Shown: one piece after another, positions 43,057 through 51,660 of the stretch | How positions within the stretch are numbered: the first letter of the stretch is position 1 | How the letters are laid out: each line of letters opens with the position of its first letter | Assembly: GCA_036504095.1 (NCBI GenBank) | Contig: DASXVS010000026.1 | Coordinates: forward strand, 124,001-188,000 | DNA from: Armatimonadota bacterium | GTDB lineage: Bacteria > Armatimonadota > DTGP01 > JAKQQT01 | Reading direction: 5' to 3' | Length of the DNA: 64,000 bases | Position numbers and translations under genes: made by a program | Notes under the pieces: model-generated | What the model saw: only the letters and a program-made list of their open reading frames with translations | The model's database searches: none | Told to the model about the DNA's origin: nothing

Positions 43057-43109
43057 CGCGAATGTGATAACATCGGGCCCACTGGAAAGGGCCACTGACG
43101 AAACCCGCT

Positions 43110-43184
43110 CCGCCGCCGGAGACGAAATACCGGCGGCGGGGCCATGACCAGGAGGGGCGGCGTTTCAATGATGGGACGCCGCCC
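43110..43184 (+). terminator. Two consecutive GC-rich hairpins after the SprB-like gene
   Basis: The first hairpin is CCGCCGCCGG/CCGGCGGCGG (43110-43139) with a 10-nt loop. The second is GGGCGGCGT/ACGCCGCCC (43155-43184) with a 12-nt loop. Neither has a long T-run. They lie 53 bp and more after the stop. Confidence 0.55.
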
Positions 43185-43439
43185 TTCCGCGGTTCTCCTA
43201 TCTCGCAACCGAGCGGGCCCGGAAAGGCCCGTAACAGATTCACGCAGCGCTCCACTGCCCGCCTGAGTCTGCCAGGATACCGCTCCAGCCCGTTGGACAC
43301 GCCTGGAGACCCGGGGATAGCATGGACTATGGCACGGTAATCGGCGATACCCCCGCGGCAAAGGGACCGGATGCGGCCGAACGAGGGGATTGACCCACAA
43401 GGGTGACCGGAACCGGGTTCCGGCAGAAAGGTGAAAGCA
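43185..43439 (+). other. Leader region before the molybdenum-cofactor operon
   Basis: No gene was found here. The stretch holds several GC-rich self-complementary patches, and an SD (AAAGGTG) directly before the moaC start. Molybdenum-cofactor operons in some bacteria carry a Moco riboswitch, but I could not match its consensus here. Left unassigned. Confidence 0.3.
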
Positions 43440-44345
43440 ATGCGGGACGTATCGGCAAAAAACGACTCCTTGCGGACCGCGACCGCGCGCGCGGTGTTGA
43501 CTGCGTCTCCGCGAACCATTGAGGCGATCCGTGAAGGGCGGGCGCCCAAGGGTGACCCGATTCCCGTCGCCAGGGTGGCAGCGATCCAGGCGGCCAAAAA
43601 CACGCCCCAGCTCATACCTTACTGCCACTCCGTTCCCCTCGATTACGTGCGCGTGGAATTCGACATCGCGGCGGACTCGATCACCGTCACCACTGAGGTC
43701 AAGGCCGTCTATAAGACCGGCGTCGAGATGGAGGCGCTGACGGCGGCGGCCGCCGCCGTCCTGAACCTCTATGACATGCTCAAGTTCATCGACGATGAGA
43801 TGGAGATCCGGTCGGTGACGCTGCTGGAAAAGACCGGCGGCAAATCGAACGTGGCCGCCGTCGATCCATTCCGTGCTGCCGTCATTGTCATTTCCGACAG
43901 CGCCGCGGCTGGTACACGGGCCGATCGGTCGGGCATCATCCTGCGCGAAGGTCTCATCGAGAATGGCGGAGAGGTTGGCGATGTGGTGATCGTACCGGAC
44001 GATATCGAGCCGATCCGCCGCGCCGTCCTGGATGCCTGCGACGCTGGGGTGGACTTCGTGTTCACCACTGGTGGAACAGGGCTGGGGCCGCGCGACGTGA
44101 CGCCGGAGGCGGTCGCAACGCTGATCGAACGCCCCTCCCCAGGCATCGAGGACCAGCTTCGAGCCTACGGCGGGCGCCGCACACCGTATGCGATGATGAG
44201 CCGACTATGCGCCGGCACACGGGGCGCTACTCTCATCGTCTCCCTTCCGGGAGCGCCGGCGGCGGTCCGCGATGCGTTGAGCGCTCTGTTCCCGTACATC
44301 GGGCATGCGCCTCATGTGATCCGCGGAGGCGGGCATGGCGACTGA
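43440..44345 (+). CDS. moaC: Fused cyclic pyranopterin monophosphate synthase and molybdopterin adenylyltransferase (MoaC-MogA/MoaB)
   Basis: The 301-residue protein joins two cofactor enzymes. Residues about 1-145 are MoaC: RTATARAVLTASPRTIEAIREGRAPKGDPIPVARVAAIQAAKNTPQLIPYCHSVPLDYVRVEFDI and VKAVYKTGVEMEALTAAAAAVLNLYDMLK. Residues about 148-301 are MogA/MoaB: VISDSAAAGTRADRSG, FVFTTGGTGLGPRDVTPEA and SLPGAPAAVRDAL. MoaC completes formation of cyclic pyranopterin monophosphate after MoaA; MogA adenylates molybdopterin before metal insertion by MoeA. These steps are not consecutive. ATG at 43440 follows AAAGGTG; a GTG at 43431 lies within the SD. The 3' end overlaps moeA by 11 bp. Confidence 0.92.
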   Translation: MRDVSAKNDSLRTATARAVLTASPRTIEAIREGRAPKGDPIPVARVAAIQAAKNTPQLIPYCHSVPLDYVRVEFDIAADSITVTTEVKAVYKTGVEMEALTAAAAAVLNLYDMLKFIDDEMEIRSVTLLEKTGGKSNVAAVDPFRAAVIVISDSAAAGTRADRSGIILREGLIENGGEVGDVVIVPDDIEPIRRAVLDACDAGVDFVFTTGGTGLGPRDVTPEAVATLIERPSPGIEDQLRAYGGRRTPYAMMSRLCAGTRGATLIVSLPGAPAAVRDALSALFPYIGHAPHVIRGGGHGD

Positions 44346-45564
44346 ACGCCCACCTTTGACCGATTACGCGCAGGCGCTGGAAACAGTCCTTGAGTACGCC
44401 GCTCCGCTTGGAACGGAGGATTGCGCGCTCGGCGATCTGCTCGGCAGGGTACTCGCGGAGCCTGTTTGCGCTGAACTCGCGATGCCCTTCTTCGACAGCT
44501 CTTCGGTGGACGGTTACGCCGTAACCGAGGAGGACGTGGATGCGGGACCAAAAGGCGAATGCCTCCGCCTGGAACTGGCCGGGACGATCCGCGCAGGCGA
44601 CGATCCGACCGGGATCGTGCTCCAACCCGGGAGAACACTTCAGATACTCACGGGGGCGGCGCTGCCGCAGGGAGCCGCCGCCGTCGTCATGCAGGAGGAC
44701 GTTCACGTAGAAGGCGGTTCGGTGGTCATCGACGCACCGGTGACAGGCGGGCAGTACATACGCAGACGGGGCGAGGAATTCGACGCCGGAAGTGAGGTGG
44801 CGCCGGCGGGGATCGTGGTGACTCCGGGTGTGGTCGCCGCCATCGCGGCGATCGGCAAGGCGAATGCGACGGTCTTCCGCCGGCCGCGAGTGGGGCTTCT
44901 CGTGACCGGTGATGAACTCGTCGCCCCAGGTAATCCCCTCAGGCCCGGCCAGATATACGAGTCGAACTCCCACGGCCTTACAGCCTCGCTTCTCGCCATG
45001 CGTTTCGAAGCGCCTGTGGTAGAACGGGTCCCCGACGACGCCCCGCAGACCCGCGCGGCCCTCGCGAATCTGCTCCGCGACTGCGACGTAGTCCTCACAT
45101 CCGGCGGTGTATCGGTCGGCGAATACGACCATGTGAAGCCGGCGCTCGCCGACCTCGGGGTCGAGACAATTCTCTGGGGAGTGGCCATGAAACCGGGAAA
45201 GCCGTTCTACTTCGGGTGGAAGGATGGCTGCGCGGTTCTCGGCCTGCCCGGCAACCCGGTCGCTGCCATGGTCACGTTCCATACGCTGGTGAGGCCGTAC
45301 CTGTTGCGGAGCATCGGACTCTCCGGCAGGCTCGCGCTCTCGCGGGCGGGGCTCGCCTCGGCCTTAACGAAGGAACCCGGCCGCCTGGAGTTCGTGCCGT
45401 GCCGGCTGACCGGTGGGATTGCCGACCCGGTGCTGAAGCGGGGATCGCATATGCCCGGCACCCTTGTTGCGGCAAATGCCCTGGCGATCTGCCCCCGCGG
45501 TATCGCCTCCCTCGCGGCCGGCGACGAGGTCGAGGTGATGATGCTCGAAGGGAGCGTGACATGA
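44335..45564 (+). CDS. moeA: Molybdopterin molybdenumtransferase
   Basis: MoeA inserts molybdate into adenylated molybdopterin. The 409-residue protein has the normal domain set: an N-terminal helical part with AMPFFDSSSVDGYAV, the beta-rich domain II with LTGAALPQGAAAVVMQEDV and GQYIRRRGEEFDAGSEV, the MogA-like domain III with LLVTGDELV, VVLTSGGVSVGEYDHVKPAL, GVAMKPGKPFYFG and LGLPGNPVAAMVTF, and a C-terminal domain IV. It overlaps the fused moaC-mogA gene and ends in an ATGA overlap with moaD, so the steps MogA-MoeA are coupled in translation. Confidence 0.95.
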   Translation: MATERPPLTDYAQALETVLEYAAPLGTEDCALGDLLGRVLAEPVCAELAMPFFDSSSVDGYAVTEEDVDAGPKGECLRLELAGTIRAGDDPTGIVLQPGRTLQILTGAALPQGAAAVVMQEDVHVEGGSVVIDAPVTGGQYIRRRGEEFDAGSEVAPAGIVVTPGVVAAIAAIGKANATVFRRPRVGLLVTGDELVAPGNPLRPGQIYESNSHGLTASLLAMRFEAPVVERVPDDAPQTRAALANLLRDCDVVLTSGGVSVGEYDHVKPALADLGVETILWGVAMKPGKPFYFGWKDGCAVLGLPGNPVAAMVTFHTLVRPYLLRSIGLSGRLALSRAGLASALTKEPGRLEFVPCRLTGGIADPVLKRGSHMPGTLVAANALAICPRGIASLAAGDEVEVMMLEGSVT

Positions 45565-45800
45565 CCATTCAGGTCGGCTACTATGCGTCGTTCAGGGAGC
45601 AGAGCGGCCTCTCACGCGAATCCATCGAAACCCGTGTGGCTACCGCCTCGGAGCTGTTCGATGAGCTGCGCATCCGCCACGGGTTCACGCTTCCGATGGA
45701 AGCGGTCCGCGTAGCGATCAACCGTGAGTTCAGACAGATGGACGCCCGCCTCGCGGACGGAGACGAGGTCGTTTTCATCCCGCCGGTGGCTGGAGGCTGA
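45561..45800 (+). CDS. moaD: Molybdopterin synthase sulfur carrier subunit
   Basis: MoaD is the ubiquitin-fold sulfur carrier that, as a C-terminal thiocarboxylate, supplies the dithiolene sulfurs of molybdopterin. The 79-residue protein has the right length, the FREQSGLSRESIE and LADGDEVVFIPPVAGG segments, and the essential C-terminal Gly-Gly. Its ATG overlaps the moeA stop by 4 bp. moaE follows 3 bp later. No moeB homologue that would activate it is in the window. Confidence 0.93.
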   Translation: MTIQVGYYASFREQSGLSRESIETRVATASELFDELRIRHGFTLPMEAVRVAINREFRQMDARLADGDEVVFIPPVAGG

Positions 45801-45803
45801 GCC

Positions 45804-46244
45804 ATGTTCCGTATCGTTCAGGCGAAAATAGAACCGTCGGAGATGCGACTCGCAGCCGCGGGAGGATTCGTCACGTTTGAGGGACGCGTCCGCGACCACA
45901 ACGACGGTCGAACCGTTACCGGTCTCGAGTACGAGGCGTTCGTCGAAATGGCGGAGTCCCAGGGAAAAGCGCTTCTCGCCGAGGCTCGGGCCGCGTTTGA
46001 CATCCTGGATGCTCGGGCGGCCCATAGAATCGGACGCTTGGAGATCGGCGACGTGGCGGTCTGGATCGGCGTGAGCGCGGTTCACCGCGCCGATGCCTTC
46101 CGCGCTTGCGAGTGGATAATCGACGAGATAAAGGAGCGCTTGCCGATCTGGAAGAAGGAATATTACTCCGGCGGCGACAGCGGCTGGGTCGGCGCACCGG
46201 AGGCGCTTCCGTCGGCTGAAACCATCCCCGACCCTCGGGGCTGA
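45804..46244 (+). CDS. moaE: Molybdopterin synthase catalytic subunit
   Basis: MoaE with MoaD converts cyclic pyranopterin monophosphate to molybdopterin. The 146-residue protein shows the family motifs FVTFEGRVRDHNDGRTVTGLEYEAFVEMAE, HRIGRLEIGDVAVWIGVSAVHRADAFRACEWIIDEIKERLPIWKKEYYSGG, with the active-site lysines in IWKKE. It is of standard length and directly follows moaD. Confidence 0.94.
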   Translation: MFRIVQAKIEPSEMRLAAAGGFVTFEGRVRDHNDGRTVTGLEYEAFVEMAESQGKALLAEARAAFDILDARAAHRIGRLEIGDVAVWIGVSAVHRADAFRACEWIIDEIKERLPIWKKEYYSGGDSGWVGAPEALPSAETIPDPRG

Positions 46245-46303
46245 AGTGAGTCACCTGTGCCGTTGGTCACCGGACCACCTTCGTCTCTATACTTGATCTC
46301 ATT

Positions 46304-47356
46304 ATGACGGACCTTTTTGGTCGGACTATTGACTACCTCCGCGTAAGCGTGACAGACCGGTGCAACTTCCGGTGCGTCTACTGCATGCCCGCGGAAGGGA
46401 TGCGCTTCCAGCCGATGGATGATGGCCTGACGCTCGATGAGCTTGGCCGCCTGGCTGATGCAGCCGTTCGTCTGGGCGTCCGCCGCGTCCGACTGACCGG
46501 CGGCGAACCGTTGGTACGTCGGGACATCGTGGGCATCGCCAGGAGGTTCAAGGACGCCGGCATCGCGGAGATATCGTTGACGACCAACGGTCAGCTTTTG
46601 GCGCCGATGGTCTGCGACCTGAAAGCCGCCGGTCTCAACCGCGTCAACATCAGCGTTGACAGCCTCAAGCCCGAGGTGTTCCATCGAGTGAGCCGCGGAG
46701 GCGATTTGGACACGGTGTGGCAGGGCGTTGAAGCGGCTCTGGAAGCAGACCTCCAACCGGTAAAGATCAATTGCGTGGCGATGCGGGGGGAGAACGACGC
46801 AGAGGCCGCGGATTTCGCGGCGCTCACAATCGACCGCCCGATACACGTCCGGTTCATCGAATTGATGCCGATCGGCGGGACCAACGTCAAAATCGCCGAG
46901 GAGAGAGTCATCTGGCGCAGCTACGTCGGCAAGACGGAGTCTCTCGCACCGGCGACAGACGTAGTCACCGGAACAGCCGCGCTCTACATCCCTCTCTCGG
47001 ATATCCGCGCGCGGGTTGAGGAACTCGGCCCGCTCGAACCGGCGACCGTCAGCACGGCCGGGCCCGCGCGCAACTTCCGCCTCCCGGGGGCGAAAGGGAC
47101 CATCGGATTCATCAGCCAGGTCTCCAACACGGCGTGCGCCGCCTGTAACCGCATGCGCATCACTCCGGACGGAATGCTGCGGCCCTGCCTGATGGCGCAG
47201 GGTGAGGTCGACCTCCGGACGCCGCTACGGAACGGTGCGACCGACGAGCAATTGGAAGCTTGTTTCCTTCGGGCGCTTGCCCGAAAGCCGTTCGAGCACG
47301 ATCTTGCCGGCGGGCATTTCGCCAGCGACCGGACGATGAGCCAGATCGGCGGGTAA
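46304..47356 (+). CDS. moaA: GTP 3',8-cyclase
   Basis: MoaA is the radical-SAM enzyme that starts cofactor synthesis from GTP. The 350-residue protein has the N-terminal SAM cluster Cys20, Cys24 and Cys27 (DRCNFRCVYC), VRLTGGEPLVRRDI for SAM binding, VNISVDSLKPEVFHRVSRG, and the C-terminal cluster motif CAACNRMRITPDGMLRPC. A GG-ending C-terminus (MSQIGG) is present, as in active MoaA proteins. It is the last gene of the rightward cofactor operon, 59 bp after moaE, and convergent with modB. Confidence 0.95.
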   Translation: MTDLFGRTIDYLRVSVTDRCNFRCVYCMPAEGMRFQPMDDGLTLDELGRLADAAVRLGVRRVRLTGGEPLVRRDIVGIARRFKDAGIAEISLTTNGQLLAPMVCDLKAAGLNRVNISVDSLKPEVFHRVSRGGDLDTVWQGVEAALEADLQPVKINCVAMRGENDAEAADFAALTIDRPIHVRFIELMPIGGTNVKIAEERVIWRSYVGKTESLAPATDVVTGTAALYIPLSDIRARVEELGPLEPATVSTAGPARNFRLPGAKGTIGFISQVSNTACAACNRMRITPDGMLRPCLMAQGEVDLRTPLRNGATDEQLEACFLRALARKPFEHDLAGGHFASDRTMSQIGG

Positions 47357-47396
47357 GAGCCGACCTGCCCCCTCATCCCCCAATTCCGGGGCGGGT

Positions 47397-47415
47397 GTCC
47401 GGCGAGCCGCCGGAC
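47397..47415. terminator. Hairpin between moaA and modB
   Basis: An 8-bp stem (GTCCGGCG with CGCCGGAC) and 3-nt loop lie in the 104-bp gap between the two convergent genes. No T-run follows. Confidence 0.45.
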
Positions 47416-47460
47416 CCACCGTGATCGGCATTCATCGTTCATCGCTCCTCACTCCGCGTT

Positions 47461-48282
47461 TCAACCGTGCGGGCCTTCCCATCGCCCGAGGAATGCCTTC
47501 GCGGTCACCAGCGTTGCGACCGCCAGCGCCAGCGAGAGGACCGACACGGCAACCGCGGTGTCGAGGTCGCTTTCCATCGCGGTCATCACCGCGAGCGTCA
47601 GGGTTTGGGTGCGGCCGGGGAAATTGCCGGCAAACATCATCGTGGCGCCGAACTCGGAGAGCGCACGCGCCCATGCGAGAACCAGGCCGCCGGTAAGCGA
47701 CGGGCCGGCCAGAGGGACCGTCACAACCCAGAACGTTCGCCACCGCCCCGCCCCCAGCGTGTAGGCAGCGCGTTCCAGTTCGCGATCCACCCCTTCGAAC
47801 CCAGCCCGTGCCGCCCGAATGAAGAACGGGCTCGCGATGAACACCTGCGCCATGATCACGGCCACCGTAGTAAAGCCGATCTCAATGCCAACTGCTTCCA
47901 GGTGCCGCCCGATCAATCCGCGCCGGCCGAACGCGAGGAGCAGGGCGACACCGGCGACTACCGGCGGGACCACTACCGGAAGGTCCACCAGCGTGTCCAG
48001 GATGCCCTTTCCGGGAAAACGCTTGCGAGCGAGCAGATACGCCATCGGGGTCCCCAGTATCACACAGAGCGCGGTGGAGATCAACGTCGTGCGCATCGTC
48101 AGCCACAGTGCTCGGACCGCCATCTCGGAATGCAGGTGCGAGAGCCCGCTGTTTGTGAAAAAGGACAGCAGGAGCGCCGCGATGGGCACTGCCAGAAAGG
48201 CAATGATTCCCATCGAGGCGAGGCCCAGCACCCAGCCTTCGCCGTGGTCCCAATGTCGAGTTGACTTAGCGCGATTGCCCAT
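47461..48282 (-). CDS. modB: Molybdate ABC transporter permease
   Basis: The 273-residue inner-membrane protein has the ModB fold: several hydrophobic helices, TMRTTLISTALCVILGTPMAYLLARKRFPGKGILDTLVDLPVVVPPVVAGVALLLAFG, and the EAA loop ELERAAYTLGAGRWRTFWVVTVPLAGPSLTGGLVLAWARALSEFGATMMFAGNFPGRTQTLTLAV, which is diagnostic for molybdate/tungstate permeases. The start ATG 48282 is chosen from length and alignment; the frame remains open to 48441 inside modA. It overlaps the modA 3' end by 17 bp. No modC ATPase is encoded beside it. Confidence 0.93.
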   Translation of the reverse strand: MGNRAKSTRHWDHGEGWVLGLASMGIIAFLAVPIAALLLSFFTNSGLSHLHSEMAVRALWLTMRTTLISTALCVILGTPMAYLLARKRFPGKGILDTLVDLPVVVPPVVAGVALLLAFGRRGLIGRHLEAVGIEIGFTTVAVIMAQVFIASPFFIRAARAGFEGVDRELERAAYTLGAGRWRTFWVVTVPLAGPSLTGGLVLAWARALSEFGATMMFAGNFPGRTQTLTLAVMTAMESDLDTAVAVSVLSLALAVATLVTAKAFLGRWEGPHG

Positions 48283-49081
48283 GGGGATTGGGGAGCCGGA
48301 ACCCGTGGCGCAGAAGGATACGTCTCCCCTCGGGCCCGCGAAGGAGCCGGATGAATTCGGTGGCAAGCGCCTTGTGCCGGCTTTCCGCGACGACCGCAAC
48401 CGGGTATGTGGCGATGACGTTGAACCGCGCCGGGATAACAATCGACTTCACGCGCGGCCGGACGGTCGCGGCGTCAGTCACGTAAACGAACGCGGCATCA
48501 GCTTCACCCAACGTCACTTTGGAAAGGACAGAGCGCACGTTGAGTTCGCGGCTCACAACGTTTGCCATCACACGGCTCCGGAAATCGCGTCCGAACCGGC
48601 CCGAATCGTCCATCGACCGCAAGACTTGATCGGCATAGCGCCCCGCCGGCACATTCTCTCCGGCCAGGACAAGCCGGACGCCCGGTCGCGCAAGGTCGGA
48701 AAGGCTTTTCACCTTTGCCTCGGACGCCGGGGTGACGACAGTCAGCGAGTTCTGGGCGAAAAGCACAGCCCCCCTAACCATGTGCTTGCTCCGGAGGGCC
48801 TGCATGTGGTCGAGATCGGCGCTGGCAAATACGTCCGCGGGTGCGCCCTGCTCTATCTGAGTGCGAAGCACCTGGCTCCCCGCGAAGTTGAACGCCACGG
48901 TGTTGCCGGGGTGTGCTCTGGAGAAGCGCCTCCCCAGTTCCGTGAAAGGCTCGGTCAGGGAGGACGCGGCAAAGACCCTGAGGCTTTCCGAACATGCCGG
49001 AAGGCTGCAGGTGGCCGCAAGCGCGGCGGCGATCATGAAACGTCTGGCGTTGGTCATCAGGGCGTCACCGCAGCAATGGGC
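48266..49081 (-). CDS. modA: Molybdate-binding lipoprotein
   Basis: ModA captures molybdate or tungstate for ModB. The protein has a lipoprotein signal ending LPAC and the family sequence LRVFAASSLTEPFTELGRRFSRAHPGNTVAFNFAGSQVLRTQIEQGAPADVFASAD, then LVLAGENVPAGRYADQVL and VVSRELNVRSVLSKVTLGEADAAFVYVTDA. ATG 49081 has GGAGAG 5 nt upstream. ATG 49057 gives a shorter, more typical signal peptide, so the start is uncertain by eight codons. It precedes and overlaps modB, and is divergent from msrP. Confidence 0.93.
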   Translation of the reverse strand, partial: AHCCGDALMTNARRFMIAAALAATCSLPACSESLRVFAASSLTEPFTELGRRFSRAHPGNTVAFNFAGSQVLRTQIEQGAPADVFASADLDHMQALRSKHMVRGAVLFAQNSLTVVTPASEAKVKSLSDLARPGVRLVLAGENVPAGRYADQVLRSMDDSGRFGRDFRSRVMANVVSRELNVRSVLSKVTLGEADAAFVYVTDAATVRPRVKSIVIPARFNVIATYPVAVVAESRHKALATEFIRLLRGPEGRRILLRHGFRLPNPHGQSR

Positions 49082-49320
49082 CATCCAGGCTCTCCATTGC
49101 TGCACAGAGACATTATGCGGTGAATACGCAGAGGCGGGCGAATGCGATCGCCCATCGGCGTTCGGCCGCTGCGGAAGCTGCATATGCTTCGCCTCTCGGA
49201 GCGGAACTCTGGAAGCACAAACCGGTTGCTGATATCAAAGGCTCCTATTGGCCATGGAGCAGAGCGACGCGTGACGAAAGCTGCTCCGCCACCGGCGTGC
49301 CGCCAGATCGTGAGGATGGT

Positions 49321-50292
49321 ATGGAAGATCGGTCAGAACCGCCCAGCAGCGAGATAACGCCGGAAAACACGTATCTCAACCGCCGCGCCTTCCTGAAGGC
49401 CGGGGTGCTAGCCGCGTCTGTGCTGGCCACCGGAACCCTCTATCGCCGGTTGAATACACCGTCCAGTGCCCCCGTCAACGCTAAAGAGATCAACGTGGTC
49501 GCACCCATTGGGCCGCCCGAATCGGGCTTTCACGTGGACGAACCCAGGACCTCGTTCCAGGACATCACGCATTACAACAACTTCTACGAGTTCTCCACGA
49601 ACAAGGATGCTGTCGCCGACGCTGCGGCGGACTTCATGACCTCCAGCTGGAAAGTAGAAGTCGGCGGGTTAGTGAACAAGCCCAAGGTGTTCGACCTTGA
49701 CGACATTCTCAAGATCGCGCAGGCCGAGGAACGAGTCTACCGCATGCGATGCGTGGAAGGTTGGTCGATGGTGATCCCATGGGCCGGTTACTCGCTGTCG
49801 AAGCTCCTGAAGCGGGTTGACCCTTTGGGAAGCGCGAAATACGTGGCCATGCAGACTCTGCTCGATCCGCGGAGGATGCCGGGCCAGAATACGAGCGTCC
49901 TCCAGTGGCCGTACGTGGAGGGCCTACGCATGGACGAAGCTATGCACCCGCTCGCCATCCTGGCATCGGGCATCTACGGCCACGCCCTACCCCCCCAGGA
50001 CGGCGCCCCGCTGCGCCTGGTCGTGCCGTGGAAATACGGCTTCAAGGGCATCAAGTCCATCGTGAAGATAATGCTCGTTGAGACCCAACCCGCAACCACG
50101 TGGAACATCGCTGCTCCGTCGGAATACGGGTTCTACGCAAACGTCAATCCGAACGTCGATCACCCCCGGTGGAGCCAGGCGACAGAACAGCGCATCGGCG
50201 AAAGCGGTCGCCGCAGGACGCTCATGTTCAATGGCTACGAACGGCAGGTAGGCAGCCTGTACACGGGTATGGACCTGCGGAAGAACTTCTGA
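49321..50292 (+). CDS. msrP: Protein-methionine-sulfoxide reductase catalytic subunit
   Basis: MsrP (YedY) is an exported molybdopterin enzyme that repairs oxidised methionines in envelope proteins. The 323-residue protein has a Tat leader (NRRAFLKAGVLAASVLATG), the FYEFSTNKDAVADAA and WKVEVGGLVNKPKVFDLDDIL segments, the molybdenum-ligand Cys144 in YRMRCVEGWSMVIPW, and LRLVVPWKYGFKGIKSIVKI. The open frame reaches back to 49120, but GAGG shortly before ATG 49321 and the Tat leader position fix the start. msrQ follows 34 bp downstream, and the modA gene is divergent. Confidence 0.95.
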   Translation: MEDRSEPPSSEITPENTYLNRRAFLKAGVLAASVLATGTLYRRLNTPSSAPVNAKEINVVAPIGPPESGFHVDEPRTSFQDITHYNNFYEFSTNKDAVADAAADFMTSSWKVEVGGLVNKPKVFDLDDILKIAQAEERVYRMRCVEGWSMVIPWAGYSLSKLLKRVDPLGSAKYVAMQTLLDPRRMPGQNTSVLQWPYVEGLRMDEAMHPLAILASGIYGHALPPQDGAPLRLVVPWKYGFKGIKSIVKIMLVETQPATTWNIAAPSEYGFYANVNPNVDHPRWSQATEQRIGESGRRRTLMFNGYERQVGSLYTGMDLRKNF

Positions 50293-50326
50293 CCGGCGTG
50301 CCGATTGAACGAGGAACTGTGCCGCT

Positions 50327-50953
50327 TTGAAAGACGTGCGTTTCGCCAGATTCGTGTTGTTCGTCAACTGCCTGGTTCCGGGGGCGCTCCTGTCGTGGGA
50401 CGCGTATCACCACAGGGCAGGGGCGAACCCGGTCAACTACGCCCTACGAACGACGGGGTTTCTCACGCTCACCTTCGTCGCCTTGACGCTGCTGGTGACG
50501 CCGGCCCGAAAGCTCACGCGCCTGAGTTGGCTCTATCACTTTCGACGCCCACTCGGGCTCTTCGCCTTCTCCTATGCCGTCACGCACTTCACGGTATTCT
50601 TCGCCTTTGACCGGGCGATGAGTCTGCGGAGCACCATTTCCGAAATGGTCAAGCGCCCGTACCTGATAGTCGGATCGGCAGGATTGCTGGCAATGGTTCC
50701 TCTGGCCGCAACATCCACCAACGCGATGATCAAGCGTTTGGGACCGAAGCGCTGGCAGGCGCTGCATCGGCTGGTCTACTTCACTGCGATCGCGGGCGTC
50801 GTGCATTTCTACATGCTCGTCAAATCCGACCATCGTCTGCCGGTCGCGTTCGGGGTCGTGATGGCAGCGCTGTTGGGTTACCGCCTGGTGTCCCTCATTC
50901 AGGGGCGAACACGCCGGCGTGAGCGCGCACAGTTGCATCCGAGCCGAACATGA
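50327..50953 (+). CDS. msrQ: MsrQ heme-binding membrane subunit of the methionine-sulfoxide reductase
   Basis: MsrQ (YedZ) is a six-helix heme b protein that passes quinol electrons to MsrP. The 208-residue protein has the ferric-reductase-like fold: NYALRTTGFLTLTFVALTLLVTPARKL, LYHFRRPLGLFAFSYAVTHFTVFFAFD with helix histidines, KRPYLIVGSAGLLAMVPLAATSTNAMIKRLGPKRWQALHRLVYFTAIAGVVHFYML. The start is TTG 50327 with GAGGAA about 10 nt upstream. The 229 bp that follow before the hydroxylase genes hold nothing recognisable. Confidence 0.93.
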   Translation: MKDVRFARFVLFVNCLVPGALLSWDAYHHRAGANPVNYALRTTGFLTLTFVALTLLVTPARKLTRLSWLYHFRRPLGLFAFSYAVTHFTVFFAFDRAMSLRSTISEMVKRPYLIVGSAGLLAMVPLAATSTNAMIKRLGPKRWQALHRLVYFTAIAGVVHFYMLVKSDHRLPVAFGVVMAALLGYRLVSLIQGRTRRRERAQLHPSRT

Positions 50954-51182
50954 CACCCTCGTGGTCATCGGGCTGAAGCGAACGGGCCCAGCAGCAAGAC
51001 CAACGGGGGCCGCGCTGGTCCGGTGATTTGCCTCGGCAAGCCGGGCCTGCTATATGGTACGGTTGGAACGGTTCGCCCCGCCCCGTTTCAACTCGAAGAT
51101 GCGTCCGCCGCGCAACGGCATTACACTCCTGATGCCGGACCGGCGGGCACTGGCGCTCTTGCGGGGAAGACGGGAGCGAGCA

Positions 51183-51659
51183 ATGGAAGAGGATATCCGA
51201 TTCACGCTCAACGGTAAGGCTGTCACACTTACGGCCGACCCCGACCGCATGCTTCTGTGGGTTCTCCGCACCGATCTCGGACTCACCGGCACCAAATATG
51301 GATGCGGCGAGGGCATATGCGGAGGCTGCACCGTCCTGGTCGATGACAAACCCCTCCGGTCCTGCGTGACCCCCCTTTCGCAAGTGAAGGGCAAGACTGT
51401 AACCACTATTGAGGGCCTGGCACAGAACGGAAAACTGCATCCCCTGCAGCAGGCGTTTATGGACCACGACGGGTTGCAGTGCGGGTACTGCACCCCCGGG
51501 ATGATCCTCACCGCGTACGGCCTCCTCAAAGGGAATCCCAAGCCCTCCTATTCCGACATCGTTACGGGAATGGACCAAAACCTGTGCCGCTGCGGCGCCC
51601 ACAAGCGCATCATCGAAGCTATCCAGGCCGCCGCGAAGGAAATGCCGGGAGGAGCCTGA
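51183..51659 (+). CDS. Molybdenum hydroxylase 2Fe-2S small subunit
   Basis: The 158-residue protein has both [2Fe-2S] clusters of the xanthine dehydrogenase/isoquinoline 1-oxidoreductase family. The plant-type cluster is YGCGEGICGGCTVLVDDKPLRSC and the second is CGYCTPGMILTAYGLL...QNLCRCGAHKRII. ATG 51183 with GGGAG upstream is chosen over the long N-terminal extension back to 51054, which is not family-like. It lacks a signal peptide, so it would have to be exported as a complex with the Tat-tagged large subunit encoded 2 bp downstream. No FAD-binding subunit gene accompanies it. Confidence 0.93.
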   Translation: MEEDIRFTLNGKAVTLTADPDRMLLWVLRTDLGLTGTKYGCGEGICGGCTVLVDDKPLRSCVTPLSQVKGKTVTTIEGLAQNGKLHPLQQAFMDHDGLQCGYCTPGMILTAYGLLKGNPKPSYSDIVTGMDQNLCRCGAHKRIIEAIQAAAKEMPGGA

Positions 51660-51660
51660 A

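Noticed and set aside
43185-43439. Moco riboswitch before the moa operon
   Set aside because: Expected by position, but I could not align the known consensus stems; left as unassigned leader.
49120-49320. N-terminal extension of MsrP
   Set aside because: The added 67 residues are not family-like and would bury the Tat signal; a good SD and ATG exist at 49321.
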